The notes under the pieces: generated by a model
What the model saw: only the letters and a program-made list of their open reading frames with translations
Databases searched by the model: none
What the model was told of the DNA's origin: nothing
In this document: piece by piece, positions 14,872-24,071 of the stretch
How the letters are laid out: each line of letters begins with the position of its first letter
Position numbering within the stretch: the first letter of the stretch is position 1
DNA from: an uncultured Lachnospiraceae bacterium
Lineage (GTDB): Bacteria > Bacillota > Clostridia > Lachnospirales > Lachnospiraceae
Length of the DNA: 64,000 nucleotides
Assembly: GCA_947176065.1 (NCBI GenBank)
Contig: CAMWPB010000013.1
Span: 1-64,000, forward strand
Direction of reading: 5' to 3'
Made by a program: the position numbers and the translations under genes

Positions 14872-15714
14872 CTATTTTACAGCCCCATTTACCACACCGT
14901 TCAAAATCTGTTTCTGGCAGATCAGATAGAATACCAGAATCGGAATCAGCGACAGCAGGTAAGATGCGAACGCCAGATTATAGTTGGTTCCAAACTGCGA
15001 CTGGAAATTCAACTGGGCAAGGGGAAGCGTGTTCTCGGAAGAACCCGCCATGATGATTAATGGCGTCATCACATCGTTCCACACTGCCAGCGCAGTGATA
15101 ACCGCGACCGTCGCATGCATCGGTTTCATGATCGGAAATATAATTTTCCAATAAGTCAGCCATGTGGATGCGCCGTCTACCCTCGCCGCCTCCTCCAGTG
15201 CCAACGGGATATTGGTCAGATAACCCGAGTACAGCATAATGTTCATCGGCATGTAAAAGACAATATACAGAAGAATCACGCCGAACCAGTTTGCAAGGCC
15301 CATCTCCGCCGTCTGCTTTGCAAGCGGCATCATCAGGATCGCAAAGGGCACGAACATGCCGCTGACGATAAAGAGATAGACAAAGTTGTAAAACTTACTG
15401 GATTTATTCCGTCCAAGCGTATATCCCATAATGGAATGGATCAGGATGGAAAAACCCACCGTCAGCCCGGAGATCAGCAGGCTGTTCTTCAAAGAGTTCC
15501 AGAAATCCGTTACCTCCATCGCCTCCCTGAAATTCTGCAGGCTCCATACCTTGGGCAGCGACAGGATACCGCTTATGCTGTTGGTCATCTCCGAGGGCTG
15601 CTTGAATGCGATCACTACAGTCATATACAGAGGAAAGATAATCGTGGAGAGTCCGAGAATAAGCAGTACCAGAACGAGTTTGTTTGATTTTCCGACTGTC
15701 GATGTTTGCTTCAT
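14872..15714 (-). CDS. CUT1 sugar ABC permease, MsmG-like
   Basis: 280 residues with six predicted membrane segments. The permease coupling motif reads EEAARVDGASTWLTYWKIIFP (EAA...G), and the C-terminus LICQKQILNGVVNGAVK is characteristic of MalG/MsmG-type subunits. It pairs with the upstream MsmF-like subunit, with which it shares a 4-base ATGA overlap. GGAGGAG precedes the ATG. No ATPase gene is in the operon, so a shared MsmK-type ATPase elsewhere must power it. Confidence 0.9.
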   Translation of the reverse strand: MKQTSTVGKSNKLVLVLLILGLSTIIFPLYMTVVIAFKQPSEMTNSISGILSLPKVWSLQNFREAMEVTDFWNSLKNSLLISGLTVGFSILIHSIMGYTLGRNKSSKFYNFVYLFIVSGMFVPFAILMMPLAKQTAEMGLANWFGVILLYIVFYMPMNIMLYSGYLTNIPLALEEAARVDGASTWLTYWKIIFPIMKPMHATVAVITALAVWNDVMTPLIIMAGSSENTLPLAQLNFQSQFGTNYNLAFASYLLSLIPILVFYLICQKQILNGVVNGAVK

Positions 15715-16586
15715 AACTGCTCCTCCTTTGAACTGGAAAATTTCATCTGCGCAACAGAGATCACAACAATGACAATAAAGAATACAACTGCGTTGGCGCT
15801 CTGGAAGCCGAACTGTCCGCCCGACATACCGTTATTGTAGATCAGGTAAGAGATGGACTCCGTACTCTGCGCCGGACCGCCCTTTGTCAGGGCGATGATC
15901 TGGTCAAACACCATCAGGAAGTTTTTCACACACAGTACCATATTGATGGAGAAAAACGGAATAATCAGCGGAAATGTCAGGTGCTTAAACTGTTTCCAGC
16001 CGGTTGCGCCGTCCAGGCCGCCCGCCTCATAGACATCCTCCGGCACCGTCTGTAATCCCGATATATAGATGATCGTATTCATCGCAATGGCCTGCCACGC
16101 GCAGACGATCATAACGCCGATCCACGCTTTGCTCGGGCTTGACAGAATACTGGAACTCAAACCCTGCATGCCCGTCATATCCGCCAGCGCCGGAACGATG
16201 TAAGTAAAGAAGTAGTTAAAAATGTAACCTACTACCAATGCTCCCAGTATGTTCGGCAGGAAATACGCGCCGCGGAAAAATCCCTTTGCCCTGATCTTAC
16301 TGTTTAATCCCAAAGCCAGAATCAGGCTCAGCACATTCACAACCACTGTTGTCACAATCGCAAGCTTAATCGTGAACAGATAAGATTTTCCTACGCGTGC
16401 ATCCGAAAACAGGTCAATATAGTTGCGCAGGCCCACCCAGTCATGGCTTCCGAACCCTCTGGAATTGGTGAAGCTGTACATGGCGCCGCGGATCAGCGGA
16501 ATCGTGTTAAAGCAGATAAACAGCGCCAGAATCGGTATCGTAATCAGCAAAAACGTTCTCTTTCTCTCATTTTCATGTTTCGACAT
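15711..16586 (-). CDS. CUT1 sugar ABC permease, MsmF-like
   Basis: 291 residues, six membrane segments. The EAA loop reads DVYEAGGLDGATGWKQFKHLTFP. The N-terminus (HENERKRTFLLITIPILALFICFNTIPLI) is the usual MalF/MsmF first helix. ATG 16586 is preceded by AAGGGGG. It forms the heterodimeric channel with the next gene and takes sugar from the lipoprotein encoded upstream. Confidence 0.9.
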   Translation of the reverse strand: MSKHENERKRTFLLITIPILALFICFNTIPLIRGAMYSFTNSRGFGSHDWVGLRNYIDLFSDARVGKSYLFTIKLAIVTTVVVNVLSLILALGLNSKIRAKGFFRGAYFLPNILGALVVGYIFNYFFTYIVPALADMTGMQGLSSSILSSPSKAWIGVMIVCAWQAIAMNTIIYISGLQTVPEDVYEAGGLDGATGWKQFKHLTFPLIIPFFSINMVLCVKNFLMVFDQIIALTKGGPAQSTESISYLIYNNGMSGGQFGFQSANAVVFFIVIVVISVAQMKFSSSKEEQL

Positions 16587-16602
16587 CACATTTACCCCCT
16601 TC

Positions 16603-17886
16603 CTACTCTGCGCTTCCGTGCGCGGCTTCGTATTCCTGTACCATTCGGATAATGTCCCTGTTATATCTCTGCCAGCTTGTATCGAAGTTCCTCAGGAAAG
16701 CATCCTGATCCTGTTCAATGAGGAATGTCTGCAGGAGCGCATCCACCGACATCTCGGACGGATAATAGTGATCCTGGTAATCCGTCATGTTGCCGCTCTC
16801 GATAAATTCGGTCATGCCGTCCAGCAGGGAAGACAACTCAAAGTTTCCCTTTTTACACGGAACGGATGTCTGGGCGTCAATATATTTCTGCAGGGTGTCA
16901 TCCTCGTACAGGAAGTTTAACACCTCGTAGGCAGCCTCCTTGTTTTTACAGTCCTTTGTCACACAGAAGCCCAAATCGATTCCTGAGTTCAATGTCCTGC
17001 CCTCCTTCTCGTCGCTGGCCGGCATGACAAAAGAGTCTATCTTCAAATCCGGGTTCACTGACAGAATCTGGGGCGCCGCGTAGCTGCCGATGGGATACAT
17101 AGCGGATTCCCCTCTGGCAAAAGCGGTGCAGGCATCATTATAGTTGTAAGCGAACGGGTCATCCGGCCCGTAAGGCAGAAGTGCCATATACTTTTCCGCA
17201 AGCTCACTGTATTCGTCCGTAAAAGTTGTCTGTCCTTTATTCACCTGCTTGGTCGTATCTGCCGGCGCAAGCTCCACCGCCATGGCGTTCCAGGGCGCCA
17301 GACAGGTCCAGGTATCCTTAAATCCAAAGTAGAAAGGCAGAATACCCTCCGCCGCAATCTCATCGCACAGCGCGGTCAGTTCTTCCCATGTTTCCGGGAT
17401 CTGCCAGCCGTGTTCCTCAAACATCTCCCTGTTGTATAGAACGCCCGCCGCATTGGCCGCATAAGGCAGAATATAGGTGCCGTCCACAGGGACAAGCTCC
17501 AGCGCCTCGGCGATATCCAGATACCCTTCGTTGACGTCCTGCATTCCCTCATAGTCCGAAATATCCGCAAGGATATCGGCATCCACAAAATAGGAATAGT
17601 TGATATCCCCGCCGATTCCTATGATATCCGGGTAATCTTCCCTGATAAATCTTGTCTTCAGGATCGCCATCGCATCGTTAGGCGAGCTGATTGTCAGGTG
17701 GATGTTGTCGTGGGATGCGTTGAACGCCTCCTCCACCGTCTTAAAATAATTCGCCGCCTCCGGCTTATACTGCACAATCTCAACTTCAATCTTTCCGTCC
17801 GAGGCATCTCCACAGCCCCAAGCGGCCGACGCCAGCGCAGTAAGACATACTGCAGGCAGCAGACTCCTTAATCCCTTTCTCTTCAT
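16603..17886 (-). CDS. Sugar-binding lipoprotein, MsmE-like
   Basis: 427 residues. The signal peptide MKRKGLRSLLPAVCLTALAS ends in AWGC, an acceptable lipobox. It has the solute-binding protein family 1 fold: VEIVQYKPEAANYFKTVEEAFNASH, then YPDIIGIGGDINYS and GKNPETWEEL-like hinge text (QIPETWEELTALCDEIA). AAGGAG precedes ATG 17886; an upstream in-frame extension has no signal peptide. It delivers alpha-galactosides to the permeases and is the first gene of the operon facing the AraC regulator. Confidence 0.88.
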   Translation of the reverse strand: MKRKGLRSLLPAVCLTALASAAWGCGDASDGKIEVEIVQYKPEAANYFKTVEEAFNASHDNIHLTISSPNDAMAILKTRFIREDYPDIIGIGGDINYSYFVDADILADISDYEGMQDVNEGYLDIAEALELVPVDGTYILPYAANAAGVLYNREMFEEHGWQIPETWEELTALCDEIAAEGILPFYFGFKDTWTCLAPWNAMAVELAPADTTKQVNKGQTTFTDEYSELAEKYMALLPYGPDDPFAYNYNDACTAFARGESAMYPIGSYAAPQILSVNPDLKIDSFVMPASDEKEGRTLNSGIDLGFCVTKDCKNKEAAYEVLNFLYEDDTLQKYIDAQTSVPCKKGNFELSSLLDGMTEFIESGNMTDYQDHYYPSEMSVDALLQTFLIEQDQDAFLRNFDTSWQRYNRDIIRMVQEYEAAHGSAE

Positions 17887-17954
17887 TGCCTTTTCTCCTT
17901 CCCTTTTTGGAATATAACGTGTCAAAAGCAGATCTAAGTTGATTCGTTTTGTAC

Positions 17955-17963
17955 ATTGTAACA
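17955..17963 (-). promoter_or_regulatory. Extended -10 promoter of the raffinose-type operon
   Basis: On the minus strand TGTTACAAT gives an extended -10 element with no good -35, about 70 bp upstream of the lipoprotein ATG. Weak -35 boxes are usual for promoters activated by AraC-type regulators. Confidence 0.35.
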
Positions 17964-18034
17964 TACCATAATGCGATCAAAAATAGCGGCATTTTGCCTA
18001 TTTTATATCTTTATGCAATTTTTTCGCGCGTATA

Positions 18035-18064
18035 TTGAAGTGACCACGCATTTTGGTATATAAT
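18035..18064 (+). promoter_or_regulatory. Promoter of the AraC regulator gene
   Basis: TTGAAG (18035-18040) and TATAAT (18059-18064) are spaced 18 bp, 27 bp before the ATG at 18092. Confidence 0.5.
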
Positions 18065-18091
18065 GTAGTATACGAGTCTGCGGGGTAACTT

Positions 18092-18943
18092 ATGAGCGAA
18101 GTGATCTTTTCTGTTTTTCCAAGTGAAAATTTTGTGGATCTGGGGCTGTACCAGTACGGCTGGGAGCAGTGCGCCCCTTCCCACTCTTTCGGCCCGGCTG
18201 CCAGAAACCACTATCTGTTCCACTACTGTCTCTCCGGCACCGGCACCCTGTTCGCCGAAAATTCCCACGGCGAATCCGTGCGCTATCAGATCAAGAGCGG
18301 GCAGGGCTTTATGCTCTTCCCTAATCAGGTATGCATGTACATTGCGGATTATGATATTCCATGGGAATATACGTGGATCGAATTTGACGGCCTGCGCGCC
18401 AGAGAGACGGTCAGTCTGGCAGGCCTGACTCCCGACCAGCCGGTCTACCGGGCGCGCTATAAAGACATCGCGGAAACCATGAAAAACGAAATGCTCTACA
18501 TCGTAAACCACAGGGAGGAATCCCCCTTTCACCTGATCGGGCACCTCTACCTGTTTATCGACAGCTTCGTCCGCGCCTCCACCTCCACACGGGTCGGCGG
18601 CGGAAACAGACTCCGTGACTTCTATATTAAAGAAGCTTTCTCCTTTATCGAACAGAATTTCCAGAACGACATATCGGTGGAGGATATCGCCGCCTCCTGC
18701 GGACTGAACCGCAGCTACTTCGGAAAAATCTTTCATGAGACGACCGGCAAATCGCCTCAGGCTTTTCTGATCTCCTACCGCATGACCAAGGCCGCGGAGC
18801 TGTTAAAGCTGACCGACCTGTCCGTAGCCGATATCGGAAACGCGGTGGGGTATCCGAACCAGCTTCACTTTTCACGGGCCTTCAAAAACGTATATGGAAT
18901 TTCGCCAAGACAGTGGCGCAATGAAAACAAGCCTGTCATTTAA
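18092..18943 (+). CDS. AraC family regulator of the alpha-galactoside operon
   Basis: 283 residues. An N-terminal cupin-type sugar-sensing domain (NHYLFHYCLSGTGTLFAENSHGE, GQGFMLFPNQVCMYIADY) is followed by two AraC helix-turn-helix units (ISVEDIAASCGLNRSYFGKIF and LSVADIGNAVGYPNQLHFSRAF, with the closing YGISPRQWR). It is divergent from the MsmE-like gene, the classic arrangement of MsmR/RafR activators. It probably activates importer, GH36 and GH13 genes when raffinose or melibiose is present. Confidence 0.9.
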   Translation: MSEVIFSVFPSENFVDLGLYQYGWEQCAPSHSFGPAARNHYLFHYCLSGTGTLFAENSHGESVRYQIKSGQGFMLFPNQVCMYIADYDIPWEYTWIEFDGLRARETVSLAGLTPDQPVYRARYKDIAETMKNEMLYIVNHREESPFHLIGHLYLFIDSFVRASTSTRVGGGNRLRDFYIKEAFSFIEQNFQNDISVEDIAASCGLNRSYFGKIFHETTGKSPQAFLISYRMTKAAELLKLTDLSVADIGNAVGYPNQLHFSRAFKNVYGISPRQWRNENKPVI

Positions 18944-18953
18944 AGAATACCCA

Positions 18954-18983
18954 TTGACGTACCGTTTTAATATAAAGTATAAT
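18954..18983 (+). promoter_or_regulatory. Promoter of the FIST/chemoreceptor operon
   Basis: TTGACG (18954-18959) and TATAAT (18978-18983) with 18-bp spacing, 50 bp before the start codon at 19034. Confidence 0.6.
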
Positions 18984-19033
18984 TTTACCTGTATTACTCA
19001 AAGAAAAATACGTAAGGAAGCGAGGTCAACATT

Positions 19034-20089
19034 TTGAGACAATTTTTTGGTATGAGCCAGAACGGCAATCTGGAGGAGGCAGTCCGTGGACTGAAGAACC
19101 CGCAGCTGATTATGCTTTTGTCCAACAATGAACAGTTTGAAGCCCATGTTAAAAAATTAGAATCCCTTTTCCCAAATGTCCCCAGCATCGGGTGTATCGG
19201 CATGAGCTACGACGTCCGTGTCGTCGAAAAAGGCGTCGGCGTGATTGCCTATTATGACGGCGTCAGCGCAGTCGCAAACGTGCTGGAAAATGTATCCGTC
19301 ATGCCCGTAAAGTACATCGGACGCTTACAGAGGGACATACATACGATTAAAAGCTCCGGCAGCAATACGATATGCATTGATTTTTGTTCCGGCAACGATG
19401 CCTGCGTGCTGACAACCATTTACAGCGCTTTACAGCGCAACAACATTTCTCTGGTGGGCGGAACCGGCGATGGCGGCAAAATTTCGGCCAACGGTAAGGT
19501 GTATGAGGATGCGGTAGCCTACGCGCTGATCAAGAACCTGAACGGCAAGGTAAAAGCATACAAGGAAAACATTTACCATCAGCTCGGGAATTACCGCTTT
19601 GTCGCGTCCGGGACGGACAAGGCCAACTACCGGCTTGGACAGCTAAACGGAAAGCCCGCCAAACAGGTTTACCAAAACATCCTTCATGTGACGGAGGAAC
19701 AGATTTCCACACAGACTTTCAAGAATCCGTTTGGAAAAATCAACGGAAACGACACCTGCATTATCTCCATCAAGGAGGTCAGTGGTAATTCGCTGACATG
19801 TTTCCGTCAGGTAAACGACTCCGATGTCCTGATCCTTCTGGAATTGGGCGACTACAGGCAGATCGTCCGGGACACCATCCAGACGATCAAAAACGATTTC
19901 CCAAGAATTTCGGCTGTGTTCTCCGTAAACTGCCTGTTCCGGTATCTGCTCTTTACCGACAACAATTACATGAAGGAATATCTGATGGACATGAGCACAC
20001 TGGGACATCACGCCGGTCTTGTCGGATACGGAGAACATTACAACAACCGCTTTGTCAACCAGTCTATGACCTGTGTTGTATTTGAGTAA
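19034..20089 (+). CDS. FIST-domain sensory protein
   Basis: 351 residues. It resembles FIST-N plus FIST-C sensor proteins: [31 protein letters not shown] at the start, [41 protein letters not shown] in the middle, and the C-terminal [50 protein letters not shown] domains are thought to bind small ligands such as amino acids. No membrane segment or signal peptide is seen. The start is TTG at 19034, with AGGAAGCGAGG upstream. The ribosome site of the following soluble chemoreceptor lies 4 bp past the stop. Confidence 0.8.
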   Translation: MRQFFGMSQNGNLEEAVRGLKNPQLIMLLSNNEQFEAHVKKLESLFPNVPSIGCIGMSYDVRVVEKGVGVIAYYDGVSAVANVLENVSVMPVKYIGRLQRDIHTIKSSGSNTICIDFCSGNDACVLTTIYSALQRNNISLVGGTGDGGKISANGKVYEDAVAYALIKNLNGKVKAYKENIYHQLGNYRFVASGTDKANYRLGQLNGKPAKQVYQNILHVTEEQISTQTFKNPFGKINGNDTCIISIKEVSGNSLTCFRQVNDSDVLILLELGDYRQIVRDTIQTIKNDFPRISAVFSVNCLFRYLLFTDNNYMKEYLMDMSTLGHHAGLVGYGEHYNNRFVNQSMTCVVFE

Positions 20090-20102
20090 GGGAGGACCGA
20101 AT

Positions 20103-21026
20103 ATGAAATTCCGAAAAAATTCCCAGCGGGAAGAAAAGACCCTGGACCCGATCGTATATGTAGTGGAAAGTCTTCAGGAATACCGCAACGCCCTGATCAA
20201 AAGCGAGGTAGACTCCCTGCACGAATTAAGCATGGTCCGCCGTTCCTTCGGCAACGTGCTGCAGGATTCAGAAGATCTGAGAGGCTCCCTCCTGGACTTC
20301 GAACAGACTTTTTCCAGCATCAATACGGTATCCGGCCAGTTCGCCTCTGTAAAGGACGACATTTTCGAATCGGTAAGCCATGTGCAGGGGGAAGTGGAAA
20401 ATCTGAAAAGCAGCTCCCTTCAGGTCGAAAACCATTTCGAGGAGATGCAGAGTACCTTCGACACCTTCCAGCTTTCCTTAAATGAAATCAGAAAATGTAT
20501 GGGCAGGATTGTATCCATTGCAGACCAGACAAACATCCTCTCCCTCAACGCCTCCATCGAGGCAGCCAGAGCCGGAGAACAGGGAAAGGGCTTTGCCACC
20601 GTGGCCGGTGAGATTAAGAGCCTTTCCGAGGAGATCAAAAATCTTGTGGGAATGGTCGATTCCAGCATCGGCGATGTGGAAGCAGGCACCGAGAAGCTAA
20701 GCGCAAGCATCCAGACTTCCCATAACGCGCTGGAGGAAAGTCTCACAAAGGTGGATGAAACCTATGCCATGTTCGATCAGATCACACAGGCCGCAGAGGG
20801 CGCAGAATCCGTACAGACGGAGATCTCCCAGGTCATCGACGACTCCAGAAGCAAGCTGCAGACGCTGAGCAGTTTCTTTGATAAATTGAAAAAGCAGTAC
20901 GACACAGTTATGCGGCATATCAACCGCGTCAGCAACATGGGTACGACAAAGAGCGCCATGTACGAGGATATCGACAATATGATGGCGCAGATTCCTCCCA
21001 TCATTGACGACTACAATGCCGGATAA
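20103..21026 (+). CDS. Soluble methyl-accepting chemotaxis-type signalling protein
   Basis: 307 residues, no membrane segment and no recognisable ligand domain; the protein is a long coiled coil. The conserved hairpin tip is [36 protein letters not shown] (about residues 135-170), which binds CheA/CheW. ATG 20103 follows GGGAGGACCGAAT. Lacking a sensor of its own, it presumably takes input from the FIST protein encoded immediately upstream. No che genes lie in this window. Confidence 0.9.
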   Translation: MKFRKNSQREEKTLDPIVYVVESLQEYRNALIKSEVDSLHELSMVRRSFGNVLQDSEDLRGSLLDFEQTFSSINTVSGQFASVKDDIFESVSHVQGEVENLKSSSLQVENHFEEMQSTFDTFQLSLNEIRKCMGRIVSIADQTNILSLNASIEAARAGEQGKGFATVAGEIKSLSEEIKNLVGMVDSSIGDVEAGTEKLSASIQTSHNALEESLTKVDETYAMFDQITQAAEGAESVQTEISQVIDDSRSKLQTLSSFFDKLKKQYDTVMRHINRVSNMGTTKSAMYEDIDNMMAQIPPIIDDYNAG

Positions 21027-21050
21027 CCGGCGCACAGTTAAAAAGAAAGT

Positions 21051-21079
21051 AAAAACTCTCCCAGCGCGGGAGAGTTTTT
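21051..21079. terminator. Bidirectional terminator
   Basis: AAAAACTCTCCC (21051-21062) pairs with GGGAGAGTTTTT (21068-21079), with T-runs on both sides. It separates the chemoreceptor gene from the convergent GGDEF gene. Confidence 0.85.
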
Positions 21080-21088
21080 CTAATTCTT

Positions 21089-23059
21089 CTATTTTTTCCC
21101 TTTCGTTCCAAGGAACGTGGGATCGCTCTGATAGGCCTGAAACTTCCGTTCAATCTCCTCGGCAGGCAGCACACAGTGGTAAATCTCCAGTCCCGCCACC
21201 TTGCCATGGAAAGACTTCTGGTACTCGTCCCCGCCTATGACCACCCGTTCCGGCACCTTCAGATTCGGCGCACGGTCCTTGCTGCCAATCATCATGCCGT
21301 TAAAATACAGTCTGACCAGTCCCGTAATCACGTCGCAGGAGACGCACATATACGCCCACTCCCCCGGCACCGCATGCCGGCCGAAAATATCAAACCACTC
21401 GTTTACTTCCCTGTCGTCCTTCATCCGGAACACACAGCTGCAGATCGCGTCCGAAGGCACCAGACTTAAGAAGCCGTCCATATAGGTGATGTAAAGCACA
21501 CTCGTCCAGGACTGCATTTCCGCCGTGTTAACCCACAGACAAATGGTATAACTCTCACTGTACATAACGGATTTCGGCAGAACAACTATATTTTCCCCCA
21601 CCTTGCCTCCCGGGAAGGAAATCGCCATCTGGCCCGCCACCACGCCTGTGTCATAAGTGATGCCCTCTCCCATAATCTGCCCTTCATTCTTTCCCTCCGC
21701 GTCCCGCAGATGATGGGCAAAGGAATACACTGTGGGAATCCGGTTGCTGACAAAGAAATAGCGGTCGCGGTACATCTCAAAGAATCGTTCCGGCGGCTGC
21801 GGCTTCCCGTAAAAATCCCCCAGCCCGAGCTGCGCCCCATAATTGGCCAGCGCCCCGGCCTGCACGGTACTTTCGATTCCCTGCGCCACGATCATAAACT
21901 GTAAATCCCGCCCCAGCCCGATCACATTGCGAAGCAGCAGAAGCGGCCGCCTGTCGTTCTCCTTCTCCGAGTGCAGAAGTCTGGCGTCCAGCTTCAGAAT
22001 ATGCGCGGGAACCTGCTGCAATACCTTAAAGGAAGAGGCTGAGCCAAAGTTTTCAATGGCGATTTCAAAGCCCATCTCAGACAGGACTTCCACCGCACAG
22101 ACAATCTTCTCTCCCCGTCCGAGGAAGCTCTCCTCCTCGATACAGAGTTTGATTTCCTCCGGCCTTACCTGGTAGGTTTCCAGACATCTTCTGATATGGT
22201 CCACCCCGTCCGCCTGCAAAATCGTTCTGGCGGAGATACGGACGTAAATCTGCAGCTCTTCAAAGGCAGTCCCCCGCCAGTTCTGTTTCCAACGGCAGAT
22301 CTGTTCAAACATCATCTTATCCAGTCTGCCAATCACACCATACTGTTCAAACACGGGAATAAAAGCATCCTCCTCCAAAGCCCCTTTTCCCGGAAAATGC
22401 CAGTACAGCGCCGCCTTCGCCGCATAGACATCGGAATTTTGCAGATAGATCACGGGCTGGAAGCGCAGTTCAAACTCTTCCTCCCGAAATGCGGTAAGCG
22501 CCCTGTCCTTCATCGCATTCTGCTCGGCAAGCTGTTCCCGTATGACTTCGTAGTTTACATAACTTCCTTTCCCGTTTTTCTTGACATAATACATCGCCTC
22601 ATCGCCCTGATCCAGAATCACGGACAGATTTTCGGAAACACTGCGTCCGGCAACAAAACCGATACTGAAAGAGAGCACTTCCCGCAGGGATTCGTCAAAC
22701 TCCTCCCGCAGTCTGCGCTGAAGCCGGTCAATCTGTTCTTTCGGCTCCTCCCCGCAAGCCCCGGCGTCACAGAGCACCACAAACTCATCGCCGCCCAGCC
22801 GCACCACGAGCTGCCCCGGAAACACATCCTGAAGGAGCTTACTTACAAACAGCAGAAGCTCGTCGCCCTTCGAATGGCTGTACACATCGTTGACCAGCTT
22901 AAAATTATCGACGTCCATATAGAAACAGTGGACGCTCGCTCCTTCCGGCAGTGCATGCCAGATCTCATACATCCCTCTTCTGTTGACCATTCCCGTCAGA
23001 TAGTCGGTATTCTGTTCACTTTGCACCCGATCAAGCAGGCCATCAAATAAGCTGTTCAT
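21089..23059 (-). CDS. GGDEF - degenerate EAL - LamG domain protein
   Basis: 656 residues. Residues 1-150 are a GGDEF domain with intact RLGGDEFVVL (residues 87-96) and substrate motif DVDNFKLVND, but without the RxxD inhibitory site. Residues about 180-440 follow the EAL fold with the key residues lost: KAALYW in place of EALxRW, AIENFGSASS in place of DDFGxGYSS, VAQGIES in place of VAEGVE. This half is therefore probably a c-di-GMP or partner sensor, not a phosphodiesterase. Residues about 460-650 form a LamG/concanavalin-like module (YTICLWVNTA, GEWAYMCVSCD, GLVRLYFNGMMIGS, KVAGLEIYHCVL). There is no signal peptide or membrane helix, so the LamG module appears cytoplasmic, which is unusual. 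ATG 23059 follows GAGGGAGA. Confidence 0.85.
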   Translation of the reverse strand: MNSLFDGLLDRVQSEQNTDYLTGMVNRRGMYEIWHALPEGASVHCFYMDVDNFKLVNDVYSHSKGDELLLFVSKLLQDVFPGQLVVRLGGDEFVVLCDAGACGEEPKEQIDRLQRRLREEFDESLREVLSFSIGFVAGRSVSENLSVILDQGDEAMYYVKKNGKGSYVNYEVIREQLAEQNAMKDRALTAFREEEFELRFQPVIYLQNSDVYAAKAALYWHFPGKGALEEDAFIPVFEQYGVIGRLDKMMFEQICRWKQNWRGTAFEELQIYVRISARTILQADGVDHIRRCLETYQVRPEEIKLCIEEESFLGRGEKIVCAVEVLSEMGFEIAIENFGSASSFKVLQQVPAHILKLDARLLHSEKENDRRPLLLLRNVIGLGRDLQFMIVAQGIESTVQAGALANYGAQLGLGDFYGKPQPPERFFEMYRDRYFFVSNRIPTVYSFAHHLRDAEGKNEGQIMGEGITYDTGVVAGQMAISFPGGKVGENIVVLPKSVMYSESYTICLWVNTAEMQSWTSVLYITYMDGFLSLVPSDAICSCVFRMKDDREVNEWFDIFGRHAVPGEWAYMCVSCDVITGLVRLYFNGMMIGSKDRAPNLKVPERVVIGGDEYQKSFHGKVAGLEIYHCVLPAEEIERKFQAYQSDPTFLGTKGKK

Positions 23060-23104
23060 GCTATCTCCCTCGTTTCCCCACAAAGTTCTCATAAGCAGAC
23101 ACAA

Positions 23105-23152
23105 AGGGACTGCCGTTTCTGCCGTCGAAACGGCGTCCACGGCAGCCCCTGG
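23105..23152 (-). terminator. Terminator of the arabino-oligosaccharide permease operon
   Basis: On the minus strand GGGGCTGCC pairs with GGCAGTCCC (one mismatch), enclosing a second stem GCCGTTTC/GAAACGGC, and is followed by CTTTGTGT. It lies about 30 bp after the stop of the permease gene and before the GGDEF gene. Confidence 0.5.
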
Positions 23153-23182
23153 CAATGGAGTGTATGCCCGAAAGTAATTTCC

Positions 23183-24070
23183 CTAGCCTTTGACCGCTCC
23201 AGCCGTCATACCCTCGATAAAGTATCTCTGGAAACAAAGGAAGATAATAAATACCGGAAGGATTCCAAACATGGAACCGGCAATCAGCACATCGTAGTTG
23301 TTTCCGTAGGGTGTAAGCAGGGTGTTCAAACCAATCGGAAGCGTAAACTTCTCCGGACTTCTGTATACCAGCATCGGCCAAAGCACGTTATTCCATGAAC
23401 CCATCGCACACAGAATCGCCATAGCCGCAAATGCGGGCTTCGTGATCGGCATCATGATCTTAAAGCAGATACCGTACTCGGTGGCGCCGTCGATACGTCC
23501 TGCATCCAGAAGATCCTTCGGCAGTCCGGTCATATACTGCCTGAAGAAGAAGATCGTGGATGCGCCGCACAGTCCCGGCAGCATCACGCCCCAGATGGTA
23601 TCAACCAGCTTCAGGTTAATCATCTCCTTGTAAAGCGGGAGAATCAGAATCTCGAAGGGAACCATCATGGTAGCGATTACGAGGAAGAACAGGAAGTTCT
23701 TCAGTCTATAGTTGTACATGGTCAGACCGTAAGCCACGATATAGCAGACAAGCAGCGTCAGGAATACTGTGACAAGCATCAGTACCAGACTGTTCTTATA
23801 CCACATAAAGTACTTCTGTCCGTCCACGTTTTTGCCAAACAGATATGTATAGTTGGCAAGTGTCATGGTGCTGAAATCCAGATTGATACTCAGGCCCCGG
23901 CGGATCAGCTCCGTACCGGGCCGGAAGGATGCAATCAATCCGGCAAACAGCGGATATATGATAAGGAAGGAAAGAACCGCGAACAATGCCGTAGCGAGTA
24001 CGGTTAAAATATTTCTCTTGGTTTTCATTCCCATAGTTTCTTCGCCTTTTACAGAGGTTGTTTCTGCCAT
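23183..24070 (-). CDS. CUT1 sugar ABC permease, AraQ-like
   Basis: 295 residues with six membrane segments. The coupling loop reads LLDAGRIDGATEYGICFKIMMP and the C-terminus FQRYFIEGMTAGAVKG is the signature ending of MalG/AraQ-type permeases. Its ATG follows GGAGGAAGA and the upstream permease stop is at 24072, so translation is coupled. Context with GH51/GH43 enzymes suggests an arabino-oligosaccharide importer. Confidence 0.9.
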   Translation of the reverse strand: MAETTSVKGEETMGMKTKRNILTVLATALFAVLSFLIIYPLFAGLIASFRPGTELIRRGLSINLDFSTMTLANYTYLFGKNVDGQKYFMWYKNSLVLMLVTVFLTLLVCYIVAYGLTMYNYRLKNFLFFLVIATMMVPFEILILPLYKEMINLKLVDTIWGVMLPGLCGASTIFFFRQYMTGLPKDLLDAGRIDGATEYGICFKIMMPITKPAFAAMAILCAMGSWNNVLWPMLVYRSPEKFTLPIGLNTLLTPYGNNYDVLIAGSMFGILPVFIIFLCFQRYFIEGMTAGAVKG

Positions 24071-24071
24071 A

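Noticed and set aside
22196..23050. Plus-strand 284-codon frame
   Set aside because: It is antisense to the GGDEF/EAL gene, in which real motifs are found.
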